A DNA stretch of 64,000 bases from an uncultured Ruminococcus sp. (GCA_947627445.1 CANQWA010000010.1:1-64000); one strand, 5' to 3'; positions 10,605 through 20,484 are shown, counted from the stretch's first letter. Program-made: numbers and translations. Notes: generated from the letters alone by a model not told the origin.

Positions 10605-11810
10605 CTACAGGCTGGTTCGCATGGGAAGTGTGTGCAGACTCTCTATAAGCGCCGAAAACTGGCGGATAATCCGCCCCCAGTCATAATTCTCCAAAACATA
10701 TGCTCTGGCATTGGAACAAAGCTGCATATACTCCACCGGATGATGCAGCAAAAACTGCACTGCCCCTTCAAACTCAAAATAATTGGCATAAAACAGTCCC
10801 GCATTGCTCTTCAGGCAATGTCCCCGCAGCACATCACAAGCACCGTTCACCAACACCGGCACAGAAAGTGCCATAGACTCCAGCAGCGCACGTGCTTTCG
10901 CCGCCGTCCGGGATGGAAACACCAGTGCTTTCGCCCCGGCAATGGCATGAAATTTATCCTCCTCTGGCACAAACCCCAGAGAAACAATATCCGGGTCCTT
11001 GGGCACAGGGCAGTTCTGCTTCCCCAGTACCACCAGCTTCAGGTCACCCTCACATCGTTTCTTATACTCCAGAAAATACCGGAACAGCATCGGGCAATCC
11101 TTATCCTCGTCCACCCGTCCTGCATAGAGCAAATAGGGAAAATCCACGCCATACTGCCGCCGGAACAACGTCTGATTCGGCGTACAGGGAATATCCACGC
11201 CTGTTCCCATGACCGCACAGGGAATCGGCTCTGTTTTCGGGTATAAACGCCGCACCAGCCGCCGTTCTTCATCGGTGAGGAACACGAAGGCACGGGGGCG
11301 GAGAAACAGGGATTCCGTCAGGGAAAAATGCAGCATCGGCTCTTCCTTTGCCGCCGGAATCAAGATCGCCTTTTCCGAGACTTCGGGCAATCCTTCCGCA
11401 GCAAGATAGGTGTCATAGCCGATAAACAGAATCACATCATAGGCATTCCGATGCCGCCGCAGATACCGGATACAGTCCGGGGCATAAGGTCCCTGTTTTT
11501 CCAGCCAGATCCGTTCTTTGGCACGGCTGCGCTGTCCTGCGGAAAGCTCCTGTACATAGCTGCTGCGAAAGGATGCAAAATCCTTGGCACGGAGCTGTTC
11601 GACCGAGAACCGCCGTACCGTGACGCCCCGAATGGTTTCGGTATCCCGGGCATACCAGTCCTTCCAGGTGGTATCGTCCACTGCTTTTGTGGTGAGGATC
11701 TCGACCTCATAGAGATTTGCCAGGCGTTCGGCGATCTGACGGGTATATTGTTCTGCACTGCCGGTCAGTTCTGCACCGTATCGCTGGTGTACGATTGCAA
11801 TTCGTTTCAT
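10605..11810 (-). CDS. Glycosyltransferase, family 4-like
   Basis: Start taken at MKRIAIVHQRYGAELTGSAEQYTRQIAERL; C-terminal LLYAGRVDEDKDCPMLFRYF, ALVFPSRTAAKARALLESMALSVPVLV. Confidence 0.82.
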   Translation of the reverse strand: MKRIAIVHQRYGAELTGSAEQYTRQIAERLANLYEVEILTTKAVDDTTWKDWYARDTETIRGVTVRRFSVEQLRAKDFASFRSSYVQELSAGQRSRAKERIWLEKQGPYAPDCIRYLRRHRNAYDVILFIGYDTYLAAEGLPEVSEKAILIPAAKEEPMLHFSLTESLFLRPRAFVFLTDEERRLVRRLYPKTEPIPCAVMGTGVDIPCTPNQTLFRRQYGVDFPYLLYAGRVDEDKDCPMLFRYFLEYKKRCEGDLKLVVLGKQNCPVPKDPDIVSLGFVPEEDKFHAIAGAKALVFPSRTAAKARALLESMALSVPVLVNGACDVLRGHCLKSNAGLFYANYFEFEGAVQFLLHHPVEYMQLCSNARAYVLENYDWGRIIRQFSALIESLHTLPMRTSL

Positions 11811-11868
11811 TTCACTGTCATTCCTTTTTCCTGCCGAGAGGAAAGCGCACAAGACCGATTCCTTCTCC

Positions 11869-12026
11869 TCAGAACTTGTTCTCAGAGTCTGTTTCATCTG
11901 GCATGGCACATGTCTTTTCGGCAAATTCTGCCGAATCCTGCGCCCAAAACCCCAACGCATCGGGATACGAAACAGACTGTAACGTCCAGGCACAGACGGA
12001 ATCTTACCTATGTGGACAAGTTCTCA
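11869..12026. mobile_element. Family A TIR element, ~158 bp, degenerate
   Basis: Left tcagaacttgttctcagag; core tgtcttttcggcaaattctgccgaa; right ctatgtggacaagttctca (inverted); inner inverted repeat gagtctgtttc / gaaacagact. Confidence 0.65.
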
Positions 12027-13198
12027 AAGAACATCTCATAAGCCTGAATCGTCGTCTCCCAGTCAAAGCCGTTCTGCACAAACTCCCTGCCGCTCTCCCC
12101 CATCTGAGATGCCTGTTCCCGATGGGCACGGATGTAGTTCACGCAGCCTTCAAATTCCAAGTAATTCCGGAAATACAATCCGCCGGAAGCAGACCGCACA
12201 AACTCCCGGGTCACAGGGCAATCCGCATGTACCAGTACCGGTCTGCCGCAGAGCCAGCTTTCCATCATCGCCCGTGAAAAGCTTTCCTTCCTGGAGGGCT
12301 GGCACAGCAGCACCGCTGCCGCCATGGCATTGTACTTGTCCTGTTCTGTGACATAGCCCAGATCATAGACCTCGCTGCGAATCTCTTCGGCAATCTCCGT
12401 TCTGCCGCTGCCGATCAGCACCAGTTTGAGTGCATCCTGCATCCGCCGCTTATATTCCGTGAAATATTTCAGCAGCAGCGGCACGTTTTTTTCAGCCGTC
12501 TTACGCCCGGCATAGAGCAGAAAGGGATCGTCTATGTGATACGCTTTCCGAAAGCCGTCCGGGTCGCCTTGGATATCCGTTTTCATGCCAATGCCAATGC
12601 AGATCTGCTCCGTTCCGGAAAAGTCGTAAAGTCTGCCTGCAAATTCCATCTCCGGCACAGAGTGATAGATCATGCCCCGTGCCTGGATATATGTCTGACG
12701 GAAGATGCGGAGGTAAGCGGAGGGTTCGTCATAAAAGCAAGGGATCAGCACGGATTTGTCCGGAAACAGCTGCATGCCGTAAAAGGTCGTTCCAAAGGCA
12801 TAGGGCAGAAACACATAGAGGTCATATTCTGCCTCTGCGGCTTTCAGATAGTCCAATAACTGGGGGCTGCTGAGCATCTCCCTGGTGTAGGTCCGTTCTT
12901 CGGACAAGGTCAGGCGCATGCCTTGTGCAAGCTTGCGGCTGACACGAGTAAAGGCATCCTTGTCACGCTGTTCGACGGAAAAGCGGTGTACGGTCACGCC
13001 GTCCAGCATGGATGTTCCCGGCGCATAGTAGTTTTCCCCCCAGTCGGCATGGCGGTCACGAACGCAGGTGGTGAGGATTTCGATTTCCATGCCGGCACGC
13101 TGCAGCTGGCGGGACAGTTCCCGAAGCTTTAGTTCTTCGCCCCCAGGAAGATCCTCCCCGTACCAGGGGATGACAAAACCGATTTTCATTTTTTTCAT
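12008..13198 (-). CDS. Glycosyltransferase, family 4-like
   Basis: Start at MKKMKIGFVIPWYGEDLPGGEELKLRELSRQL preceded by AGGAGGTGG; LLYAGRKTAEKNVPLLLKYF, LCQPSRKESFSRAMMESWLCGRPVLVH. Confidence 0.82.
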   Translation of the reverse strand: MKKMKIGFVIPWYGEDLPGGEELKLRELSRQLQRAGMEIEILTTCVRDRHADWGENYYAPGTSMLDGVTVHRFSVEQRDKDAFTRVSRKLAQGMRLTLSEERTYTREMLSSPQLLDYLKAAEAEYDLYVFLPYAFGTTFYGMQLFPDKSVLIPCFYDEPSAYLRIFRQTYIQARGMIYHSVPEMEFAGRLYDFSGTEQICIGIGMKTDIQGDPDGFRKAYHIDDPFLLYAGRKTAEKNVPLLLKYFTEYKRRMQDALKLVLIGSGRTEIAEEIRSEVYDLGYVTEQDKYNAMAAAVLLCQPSRKESFSRAMMESWLCGRPVLVHADCPVTREFVRSASGGLYFRNYLEFEGCVNYIRAHREQASQMGESGREFVQNGFDWETTIQAYEMFFENLST

Positions 13199-13289
13199 CC
13201 TGAACCACCTCCTGTTGTGCCTGTCAGAATGCTTTCGGGTCAGAGTCTGTTTTGGATTTTCGGCGGATGCCGGAGAAATTTCGGATGCC

Positions 13290-14417
13290 TTATGGCTTGC
13301 TTCCGGCAGCAAAATGCAGCAGCTTCTTTTTGCCGTTTACCGGCACGAAATCCAGAAAATCCCGAAACTGCTGCTCAAACAACCGCCGTATCTCACTAAA
13401 CGCCAACTGCTGCTGCCGCTTTCGCTGCCCGGCGATCACCTCACGCTTCAGCCCCGGCTCCTGCAGCACCCGATGCACTGCCAACGCCGCCTCCAGGGGG
13501 TCTTTCGTGGGAAGCAGCAACCCGCAGCCCGCCAGTGTATCCGGCACAGCCCCGGCGCTCCTCGCCGCAATGGGCACACCAAAATACATCGCTTCCACCA
13601 ACGGCAAACTGAAATCCTCCTGTTCACTCATGGACAAAAACAGATCCGCCGCCCGATAACAAGCCAGCATCTTTGAAAGCGGCTGCTTCGGGGCAAAGAC
13701 AATACGTTCCTCCAGTTCCAACGCAGCCGCATAGCGTTTCAGCCGCTGCTCATATGGCTCTAACCCGTCACAATTCCCCACGATCAACAGTCTGGCATCC
13801 GGATTGCAATATCTTTGATAGCAGTAAAATGTTCGGATCACATCCTCATACCGCCGGTTCGGCAGCAGCTTTCCTGCCGAGAGAAGCAACACATCGCTGC
13901 CCGCATAACCGGAAGCATCCTCCACTGCAAGAGGTTTGGCATATTCCGAAAAAGGGATCATCAAAGGGCGTATCACAATGGGGCAGCGATAATTCAGTTC
14001 TCTCAGCAAGCTCTCTTGACTGGAAGTATCTGCCATGCAATAGTCTACCTTGTCCGCCAGACGGCAAAGCTCCTGCATACTCTGTTTTGCCCTGACGGTG
14101 CGCTGCTGGCTGTATTTCTGGAAATACCGGGGCGGTGTGACGCCGTGAAAAATCATCAGCTTTCGGCAGGAAAACTGTTCCAGAGGCACGCTGAGGCAGG
14201 AATCCGCCGCTTTGTGGTAGATGATGACATCATCCGCAGCGGGTCTGGGCAGCTTGTGCATGGGCAGCACAGCGCCGTCCGACATCTGTCTGTCCCATTC
14301 TTCGGCATAAATGGCGGTCTGAAAACCCATATCCCGGAGTACCCGGGAGAGGGAAAGAGCATCATAGTCTGTCGCTTCTCCGGTTCCCATCGAGGACAGC
14401 AGTTGGAGCACTCTCAT
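13290..14417 (-). CDS. Glycosyltransferase, family 4-like
   Basis: MRVLQLLSSMGTGEATDYDALSLSRVL...; LLSAGKLLPNRRYEDVIRTF, LSMSEQEDFSLPLVEAMYFGVPIAARSAGAVPDTL. Confidence 0.8.
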   Translation of the reverse strand: MRVLQLLSSMGTGEATDYDALSLSRVLRDMGFQTAIYAEEWDRQMSDGAVLPMHKLPRPAADDVIIYHKAADSCLSVPLEQFSCRKLMIFHGVTPPRYFQKYSQQRTVRAKQSMQELCRLADKVDYCMADTSSQESLLRELNYRCPIVIRPLMIPFSEYAKPLAVEDASGYAGSDVLLLSAGKLLPNRRYEDVIRTFYCYQRYCNPDARLLIVGNCDGLEPYEQRLKRYAAALELEERIVFAPKQPLSKMLACYRAADLFLSMSEQEDFSLPLVEAMYFGVPIAARSAGAVPDTLAGCGLLLPTKDPLEAALAVHRVLQEPGLKREVIAGQRKRQQQLAFSEIRRLFEQQFRDFLDFVPVNGKKKLLHFAAGSKP

Positions 14418-14926
14418 GACGGTTCCTCCCCGGAAAAGAGCTGCTGCTGCAGTGCCTGAATCTGTGCCTGCATCTGTGCCATAGCAATATGGGCGTTTTT
14501 TTGTTGCAGCTCTAATATTTCGATACGTTCCAGCAGTACCCGTGTGCTATGCAGCCGGGATTCCTGGATATACAGTTCGATCTGCTGCTGTGCCTGTGCC
14601 ACACTGGCGTTGAAGCTGCTTTGTTCAGCGGCGCATGGTTCCATATCAAAGCGCGTCAGTTTCCGGGCGATTTTTTTGAAGAACACAGACACCGGATTGC
14701 CGGACAGTTTCGGATAGGGTTCGAGACGGTGATTGGCAGTGAGATACTGCACGTCATGGCGAAGCATGTCCGCATCGAACTGTTCCATTTCCATTTCCGC
14801 TTCGGCGTCGCTGCGGATATCGGCAAAAGAGAGCATGTCGCTGCTATAGCCCATTTCTTGAATCTCTGCACGGATGCTCTCCATGATCTCAGCCACATTG
14901 ATCTTAGGTGTCGTTTGGTTTTCCAT
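14414..14926 (-). CDS. Coiled-coil protein associated with glycosyltransferase cluster
   Basis: Start MENQTTPKINVAEIMESIRAEIQEMG; 4-bp overlap with the downstream GT gene; Gln-rich heptad C-terminus. Confidence 0.6.
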   Translation of the reverse strand: MENQTTPKINVAEIMESIRAEIQEMGYSSDMLSFADIRSDAEAEMEMEQFDADMLRHDVQYLTANHRLEPYPKLSGNPVSVFFKKIARKLTRFDMEPCAAEQSSFNASVAQAQQQIELYIQESRLHSTRVLLERIEILELQQKNAHIAMAQMQAQIQALQQQLFSGEEPS

Positions 14927-15007
14927 CTCAGCCCGTCCTTTCCGGCAATAGAACTTGTTTTTCAGCAAAGCCGCCAGGCGCTCTTTGTGCGGATTTGCTT
15001 TTATTTT

Positions 15008-15036
15008 ATTATACAGGATTCCGGCAAAAAAGTCAA
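15008..15036 (-). promoter_or_regulatory. Predicted promoter of the coiled-coil/GT operon
   Basis: Minus strand TTGACT (15031-15036), 17 bp, TATAAT (15008-15013). Confidence 0.6.
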
Positions 15037-15275
15037 CCAAGAACCTGTCCGCCGGAAAATCTGACCCACGTCTTTTCGACAAATTTTGTCCCATGAGATG
15101 TTGAAAACGCCTGTTGCTGACCCATCAGCGGCAAAGCCCCCTCACTAATGCCCCCACAGGGGGGGCTTTTTCGCACGGTTTTGTGCAGTTTTCAAAAAAA
15201 GTTTGCATAGAATTTCAGATTGATTCATAAAGCGTGTTCCTCTGTTCCGGCAGACCGTTTGCGGATATGTGCCTT

Positions 15276-16037
15276 CTATGCCGGATTTTCCGGTAAAGGC
15301 GGCTTTTCTGGTAAAGGCGGTTTCTCCGGTGAAACCGGATTTGCTTCCAGCGCTTGCAGCACCGCCATCTTATCCGCCTGCCACGAATCCGCATAGCCTT
15401 CATGGGTGTTGTAGATAAACTGCTCAAAGACGGATTCCTCCTGCCTGTCCGGATCTACTTTTCCCAAGCTCCTTCTCTTGTTGTGTTGCTTTGGCGCGCC
15501 TGCGCCCGAAAAACAATTCTTTTCTTTTTTCTCTTTTTTCTCTTTCTTCTCTTTCTTGTCTTGATTCTCTTTATTTTCTTTATTCCATTGTGGTTGCTTG
15601 TTGGTTGCTGGTTGGTTGCTTGTTGGTTGATCGTTGGTTGCTGGTTGGTTGCCAGTTGGTTGCCAGTTAGTTGCTCGTTGGTTGCCAGTTGGTTGCTCGT
15701 TGGTTGCTGCGTTGGTTGCAAATGAAAATGCATCGTATGTATGGATCGTAAATACGGTGTATTTTTGGGTGGATGTGACGGTGATATCGTTGGTTGCTTT
15801 TAGGTGTTTGATGGCAGTTTTGATTTCTTGCGGGGTCAACCCTGTCTCCTCTGACAGTGCGGCATGGCTCACCACACGCTGCCCCCGGTGTACCGTGATC
15901 TGTTCAAAGTCATGATCTTCATAATTCGCCGTCAGCAGCAAATGCAAAAACAGCCGGAAGGTCTTTTCCTTTTGATACCACCGCCAGGTTGTAATCTCTC
16001 TGGACAATAGCAGAAATCCTTTTTTTAGCATGTCCAA
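15276..16037 (-). CDS. Phage-like replication/primosome protein with N/Q/T-rich tandem repeat region
   Basis: N-terminal LLSREITTWRWYQKEKTFRLFLHLLLTANYEDHDF...RGQRVVSHAALSEETGLTPQEIKTAIKHLK (helix-turn-helix, phage replication-protein style), then ATNEQPTGNQ-type repeats and a poly-Lys/Glu stretch. Confidence 0.6.
   Translation of the reverse strand: MDMLKKGFLLLSREITTWRWYQKEKTFRLFLHLLLTANYEDHDFEQITVHRGQRVVSHAALSEETGLTPQEIKTAIKHLKATNDITVTSTQKYTVFTIHTYDAFSFATNAATNEQPTGNQRATNWQPTGNQPATNDQPTSNQPATNKQPQWNKENKENQDKKEKKEKKEKKEKNCFSGAGAPKQHNKRRSLGKVDPDRQEESVFEQFIYNTHEGYADSWQADKMAVLQALEANPVSPEKPPLPEKPPLPENPA
15596..15722. repeat. Low-complexity tandem repeat inside the 15276..16037 CDS
   Basis: Iterated gttggttgctggttg-type units encoding [TN][NQ]QPTGNQ repeats. 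Confidence 0.8.
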
Positions 16038-16154
16038 TCACACTCCTTTCACCTATGCCCCAGAGAAAATCTTTTTTTGCACCAAAATGTGCATATTCCA
16101 TACAATCCTTACAAAAACTTTACATCATATCCATAGACGCCCCCGCTCTCCTGC

Positions 16155-16197
16155 AAAAAAACCGGAACTGCTTCTGTTCAAGCAGTTCCGGTTTTTT
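16155..16197 (-). terminator. Intrinsic terminator downstream of acpP
   Basis: Perfect hairpin accggaactgct...agcagttccggt flanked by A-run and T-run. Confidence 0.8.
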
Positions 16198-16222
16198 CTA
16201 CACGCATATTTTGCGGAATCAA

Positions 16223-16465
16223 TCATTCAGCGTTGTCAGCAATATATTCCACAATATCGCTGACAGTTTTGATACTCTCCAGATCATCATCTGCGATCTT
16301 CACGCCAAATTCTTCTTCGACGGACATGACCAGATCTACCAGATCCAGAGAATCTGCGCCCAGGTCATCCTTGATGGATGCATCCAGGGTGACCTCATCA
16401 TCGTCAACGCCCAACTGATCCACAACCAGCTCTTTCAGTTTTTCAAAGATTTCTTCTTTTGCCAT
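16223..16465 (-). CDS. acpP: Acyl carrier protein
   Basis: [57 protein letters not shown] (DSL phosphopantetheine site). Confidence 0.97.
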   Translation of the reverse strand: MAKEEIFEKLKELVVDQLGVDDDEVTLDASIKDDLGADSLDLVDLVMSVEEEFGVKIADDDLESIKTVSDIVEYIADNAE

Positions 16466-16704
16466 TCGTTTTTTCCTCCTGATTCTAAGCCCTTGCCTCG
16501 ATGGAAAGCCGCACGCATCTTTCCGGCAAAATTTGCTGCATCCTGTGTCAGAGCCAATTTGCAGCAAAATGAACCCCAAAGATCCGCACGCACGCCAAAG
16601 GAGACGGGCATGATGTTGCATTTTCCCAAACCAGTCCGGCTTGAGAAAACGGCGTCATTTGCGGGAAACATTCCCTATCCAATCTGCATATTCCGGTGCG
16701 GTTT

Positions 16705-17520
16705 TCACTGCTCCTGGAACACGCCGATTTTCCTAAATTTAGTATACCGTTCTTTTTGCAAAACGTCAAGGTCTTTTTGCAATTTTTCTGTTGTCGTTTT
16801 CACCAAATATTCTTTCAGATTTTCTGAAATTTTATCTATATCTTCTTGAGCACCGCCAAATGGCTCTGGAATGATGGCTTCTGCCACGCCAAACCGCAGC
16901 ATATCCTCTGCTGTGATCTGCAAAACCTCGCAGGCATCCTGCTCTCTGGAAGCGTCCTTCCACAGGATCGAAGCACATCCTCTGGGAGAAATCACCGAGT
17001 ACAGTGCATTCTCCAGCATTGCCAGCTCGTCACAGACGCCAAGCGCCAGTGCACCGCCGCTGCCGGCTTCGCCCAAAACGACAGAGATAATCGGTGTTTT
17101 CAGCATCATAAACTCCATCATGTTCCGGGCAATGGCTTCGCCCTGTCCCCGTTCTTCTGCCTCTACACCGCAGAATGCACCGGGTGTGTCGATCAGGCAG
17201 ATCACTGGACGATGGAACTTCTCTGCCTGATGCGCCAACCTCAGCGCCTTGCGATAGCCCTCAGGATGCGGCATGGCAAAGTTGGACTTTTTATTTTCCT
17301 GCAAATTCCGACCCTTTACCTGCGCCAGAATGGTCACTGGAAGTCCGTCCAGTCTGCCGATGCCGCCAATGAGCGCACCGTCATCGCCATAGCCCCGGTC
17401 ACCATGCATCTCGTAAAAATCCGTGAAAATACGGGGAATATAGTCATGCACCGTGGGACGATTCTTGTCCCGGATCAAAAGCTGACGCTCCCATGCGCTG
17501 CGCTGCTGCTGTTCCATCAA
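16705..17520 (-). CDS. accA: Acetyl-CoA carboxylase carboxyltransferase alpha subunit
   Basis: [53 protein letters not shown]. Confidence 0.95.
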   Translation of the reverse strand: MMEQQQRSAWERQLLIRDKNRPTVHDYIPRIFTDFYEMHGDRGYGDDGALIGGIGRLDGLPVTILAQVKGRNLQENKKSNFAMPHPEGYRKALRLAHQAEKFHRPVICLIDTPGAFCGVEAEERGQGEAIARNMMEFMMLKTPIISVVLGEAGSGGALALGVCDELAMLENALYSVISPRGCASILWKDASREQDACEVLQITAEDMLRFGVAEAIIPEPFGGAQEDIDKISENLKEYLVKTTTEKLQKDLDVLQKERYTKFRKIGVFQEQ

Positions 17521-18368
17521 TTCGTCCCCTCCTTTTCATAGCCGTGGAGCTTCAGCAGATGGGACAAAACACTGCGCATGCTGCGGCGTTCTACGATCAT
17601 ATCCACAAAGCCCTTTTCCTGCATAAATTCTGCCAATTGGAAATTGCCCGGCAGTCTCTGTTTGATAGTACCCTCAATGACGCGCCGTCCGGCAAAGCCA
17701 ATGAGTATCTTCGGCTCAGCCAGAATGATATCCCCCAAAGACGCAAAGGAAGCCGTCACGCCGCCTGTGGTGGGATCGGTCAGCACGGTCATGTATAAAA
17801 GACCTGCCTCACTGTGCTTTGCCACTGCGCCGGAAGTCTTTGCCATCTGCATCAGAGAGAGAATGCCCTCCTGCATCCGTGCGCCGCCGGAAGCGGTAAA
17901 CGCCACCACCGGCAAGCCCTTTTTCGTCGCTGTCTCAAAGGCACGTGTGATCTTTTCGCCTACTACGCTGCCCATCGACGCCATCATAAAATGAGAGTCC
18001 ATCACGATCAGCACGGTCCGTGATCCCTTAATCGTACACTCTCCGGTAACAACGGCATCCTTCAGCCCTGTCAGTTCCTGCAAGGACTCCACCTTTTTGG
18101 CATAGCCCGGAAAATTCAGGGGATCCACGGTTTGCATCTCCGTATCGTATTCCACAAAAGAACCTTTGTCTGCCGTCAGACGCAGGCGCTCTGTTGCCCG
18201 CAGCCGTCCGTGATAGTTACAATTGGGGCAGACCTTGTTCAGTTCCTGAAACCGGCTTTCCGGTACCACCTGCTGACACCGGGGGCATTTCACTGTTGGC
18301 TCATTCTCCGGCAGTTCTTCGTCATTGAACCGCTTGGTCACATTCTTGAATAAATCCTCTAAACCCAT
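17517..18368 (-). CDS. accD: Acetyl-CoA carboxylase carboxyltransferase beta subunit
   Basis: N-terminal zinc finger [51 protein letters not shown]. Confidence 0.96.
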   Translation of the reverse strand: MGLEDLFKNVTKRFNDEELPENEPTVKCPRCQQVVPESRFQELNKVCPNCNYHGRLRATERLRLTADKGSFVEYDTEMQTVDPLNFPGYAKKVESLQELTGLKDAVVTGECTIKGSRTVLIVMDSHFMMASMGSVVGEKITRAFETATKKGLPVVAFTASGGARMQEGILSLMQMAKTSGAVAKHSEAGLLYMTVLTDPTTGGVTASFASLGDIILAEPKILIGFAGRRVIEGTIKQRLPGNFQLAEFMQEKGFVDMIVERRSMRSVLSHLLKLHGYEKEGTN

Positions 18369-18418
18369 GGCTCTGGTATCACCCTACCTTCCCACAGAAG
18401 CAGGATCACTGCTCTGTC

Positions 18419-18668
18419 TTAGAACTTGTTCTCACAGGATATTGCATCTGTCTTTTCGGCAAATTTTGCCGATGGCTGCGTGGAAAAAGCGCACCATACG
18501 GCAGGTTGCTTTCACTTTTTCGCCTTGCCCTCGTCAAACGGCAGATTGCTTTCGCTTTTTCGCCTTGCCCTCGTCAAACGGCAGATTGCTTTCGCTTTTT
18601 CGCCTTGCCCTCGTCAAAATGCTGCACGAAAATCCATGGTCAAATCATCCTATGAGGACAAGTTCTTA
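18419..18668. mobile_element. Family A non-coding TIR element, complete copy with three 40-bp internal units
   Basis: Ends TTAGAACTTGTTCTCACAGGAT (18419-18440) and inverted ATCCTATGAGGACAAGTTCTTA (18647-18668), 19/22 matching; units at 18499, 18539 and 18579. Confidence 0.85.
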
Positions 18669-20020
18669 TTCTGTTTCATCTCTTGGAGAAAGCTCTCTAA
18701 AAAGCTGTTATCATATGACCCTGCCTCGAAGGATTTATTCTTAATCAGACGAAGCTGGAAGTCAATGTTGGAATCTACACCGTCTACAATAAACTCGGAC
18801 AATGCCCAGCGCATTTTCATGATCGCCTCTTCTCGGGTGGGGGCATGGACGATCAGCTTGGCAATCATCGAATCATAGTACGGCGGAATCGTGTATCCCT
18901 GATACACGGCACTGTCCACACGGACACCCGGACCGCCCGGCGTATGAAGCGCACGGATGGTTCCCGGCGAGGGGCGAAAGTCCAGATCTGGATTTTCCGC
19001 ATTGATGCGGCATTCAATGGCATGACCCCGCACCTGAATGTCCTCCTGTGTAAAGGGCAAAGGCTCACCCTGTGCGACTCTCAGCTGCGTCTGCACCAAA
19101 TCCACACCAGTGACCCATTCTGTCACCGGATGCTCCACCTGGATACGGGTGTTCATCTCCATAAAGTAGAAGTTCCGGTCATCGTCCACCAGAAATTCTA
19201 TCGTACCTGCATTATAATAGCCGCATGCCTTTGCCGCACGGACGGCAGCCTCCTGCATCTTCTCCCGCAGCTCCGGTGTCATCAGGGGACTGGGGCTTTC
19301 TTCCAATACCTTCTGATTCCGCCGCTGCATGCTGCAATCCCGCTCACCCAGTGCTACGGTATTGCCCTGCATATCCGCCATAATTTGGATCTCCACATGG
19401 TGCGGACGCACAACCAGCTTTTCCAGATACACTTCATCATTGCCAAAAAACTTTCGTGCTTCTTCCTTTGCCACAGTCATCTGCTCTTCCAGCTGTTCCT
19501 CCGCATCCACACGGCGGATGCCTCTGCCGCCGCCGCCTGCGGAAGCCTTTACCAGCACCGGATAGCCGATCTCCTTCGCAATTCGTCTGGCTTCTTCCAT
19601 CGAAGAAATTGCTCCCTCCGACCCGGGAATGACCGGTACACCGGCAGCCTTCATGGTTTCCTTGGCGCGTGCCTTGTCCCCCAGCATGGAAATGGATGCC
19701 GGAGACGGCCCGATAAAGGTGATGCCGTTCTCCTGGCAAAGGGCGGCAAACTCCGCACTCTCCGACAAGAATCCAAAGCCCGGATGGATCGCCTCTGCAC
19801 CTGTCATCTTGCAGGCTTCTATGAGGGCGTTCATATTCAGATAGCTTTCCTGCACCGAGGGCGGACCGATGCAGACGGATTCATCTGCAATCTCCGCATG
19901 AAGCGCCGAGCGGTCGGCGGTGGAATACACCGTCACGCACTGGAGACCTGCCTCACGGCAGGCACGGATGATCCGTACGGCAATCTCGCCCCGGTTTGCA
20001 ATTAAAACCTTTTTCAACAT
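18650..20020 (-). CDS. accC: Acetyl-CoA carboxylase, biotin carboxylase subunit
   Basis: MLKKVLIANRGEIAVRIIRACREAGLQCVTVYSTADRSALHAEIADESVCIG; KASAGGGGRGIR. Confidence 0.97.
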   Translation of the reverse strand: MLKKVLIANRGEIAVRIIRACREAGLQCVTVYSTADRSALHAEIADESVCIGPPSVQESYLNMNALIEACKMTGAEAIHPGFGFLSESAEFAALCQENGITFIGPSPASISMLGDKARAKETMKAAGVPVIPGSEGAISSMEEARRIAKEIGYPVLVKASAGGGGRGIRRVDAEEQLEEQMTVAKEEARKFFGNDEVYLEKLVVRPHHVEIQIMADMQGNTVALGERDCSMQRRNQKVLEESPSPLMTPELREKMQEAAVRAAKACGYYNAGTIEFLVDDDRNFYFMEMNTRIQVEHPVTEWVTGVDLVQTQLRVAQGEPLPFTQEDIQVRGHAIECRINAENPDLDFRPSPGTIRALHTPGGPGVRVDSAVYQGYTIPPYYDSMIAKLIVHAPTREEAIMKMRWALSEFIVDGVDSNIDFQLRLIKNKSFEAGSYDNSFLESFLQEMKQNKNLSS

Positions 20021-20031
20021 GTTTCTCCGCC

Positions 20032-20469
20032 TTACTGCTCTACCGCAAACTTGATCTCACAGCTAACGGCACGCTTGCCGTCCACTTTTGCCTCTGCCTT
20101 GCCAACGCCAATGGGACCACGCTGTGAAATGATCTCGACAGAAAGCTCCAGCACATCTCCCGGCACCACCTGACGGCGGAACTTTGCCTTGTCGATGCCG
20201 GCAAACAGGGCGATCTTGCCCTGGAATTCCGGTTGAGACAGAATGCACACCGCACCTGCCTGCGCCAGCATCTCTACCATAAGTACACCCGGCGTCACCG
20301 GCTTTTCCGGAAAATGCCCCTGAAACCAAAAGTCATCCTCCCGGATATATTTTCTTGCCACCACACGCTTGCCTGTTTCCATCTCCAGCACTTCGTCAAT
20401 GAGCAGAAACGGATCCCGGTGAGGAATGATCTCTTTGATCTGTTCCTGATTCAGCAATACCTCAGCCAT
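20032..20469 (-). CDS. fabZ: 3-hydroxyacyl-ACP dehydratase
   Basis: IPHRDPFLLIDEVLEMETGKRVVARKYIREDDFWFQGHFPEKPVTPGVLMVEMLAQAGAV. Confidence 0.96.
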   Translation of the reverse strand: MAEVLLNQEQIKEIIPHRDPFLLIDEVLEMETGKRVVARKYIREDDFWFQGHFPEKPVTPGVLMVEMLAQAGAVCILSQPEFQGKIALFAGIDKAKFRRQVVPGDVLELSVEIISQRGPIGVGKAEAKVDGKRAVSCEIKFAVEQ

Positions 20470-20484
20470 ACGTCATTCCTCCTT

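Noticed and set aside
11811-11993. N-terminal extension of the 10605 GT (MPGRYSLFRIPMRWGFGRRIRQNLPKRHVPCQMKQTLRTSSEEKE...)
   Set aside because: This extension is translated repeat element. The same RQNLPKR / LRTSS strings recur in spurious ORFs over other copies; the real start is MKRIAIVHQRYG at 11810.
14927-15094. Extended start of the coiled-coil protein (MGQNLSKRRGSDFPADRFLVDFF...)
   Set aside because: The region contains the predicted promoter and repeat remnants; a start at 14926 fits better.
18499-18618. CRISPR array (40-bp repeated units)
   Set aside because: Units are directly contiguous without spacers, only 2-3 per locus, embedded in the TIR element, and no cas genes are nearby.
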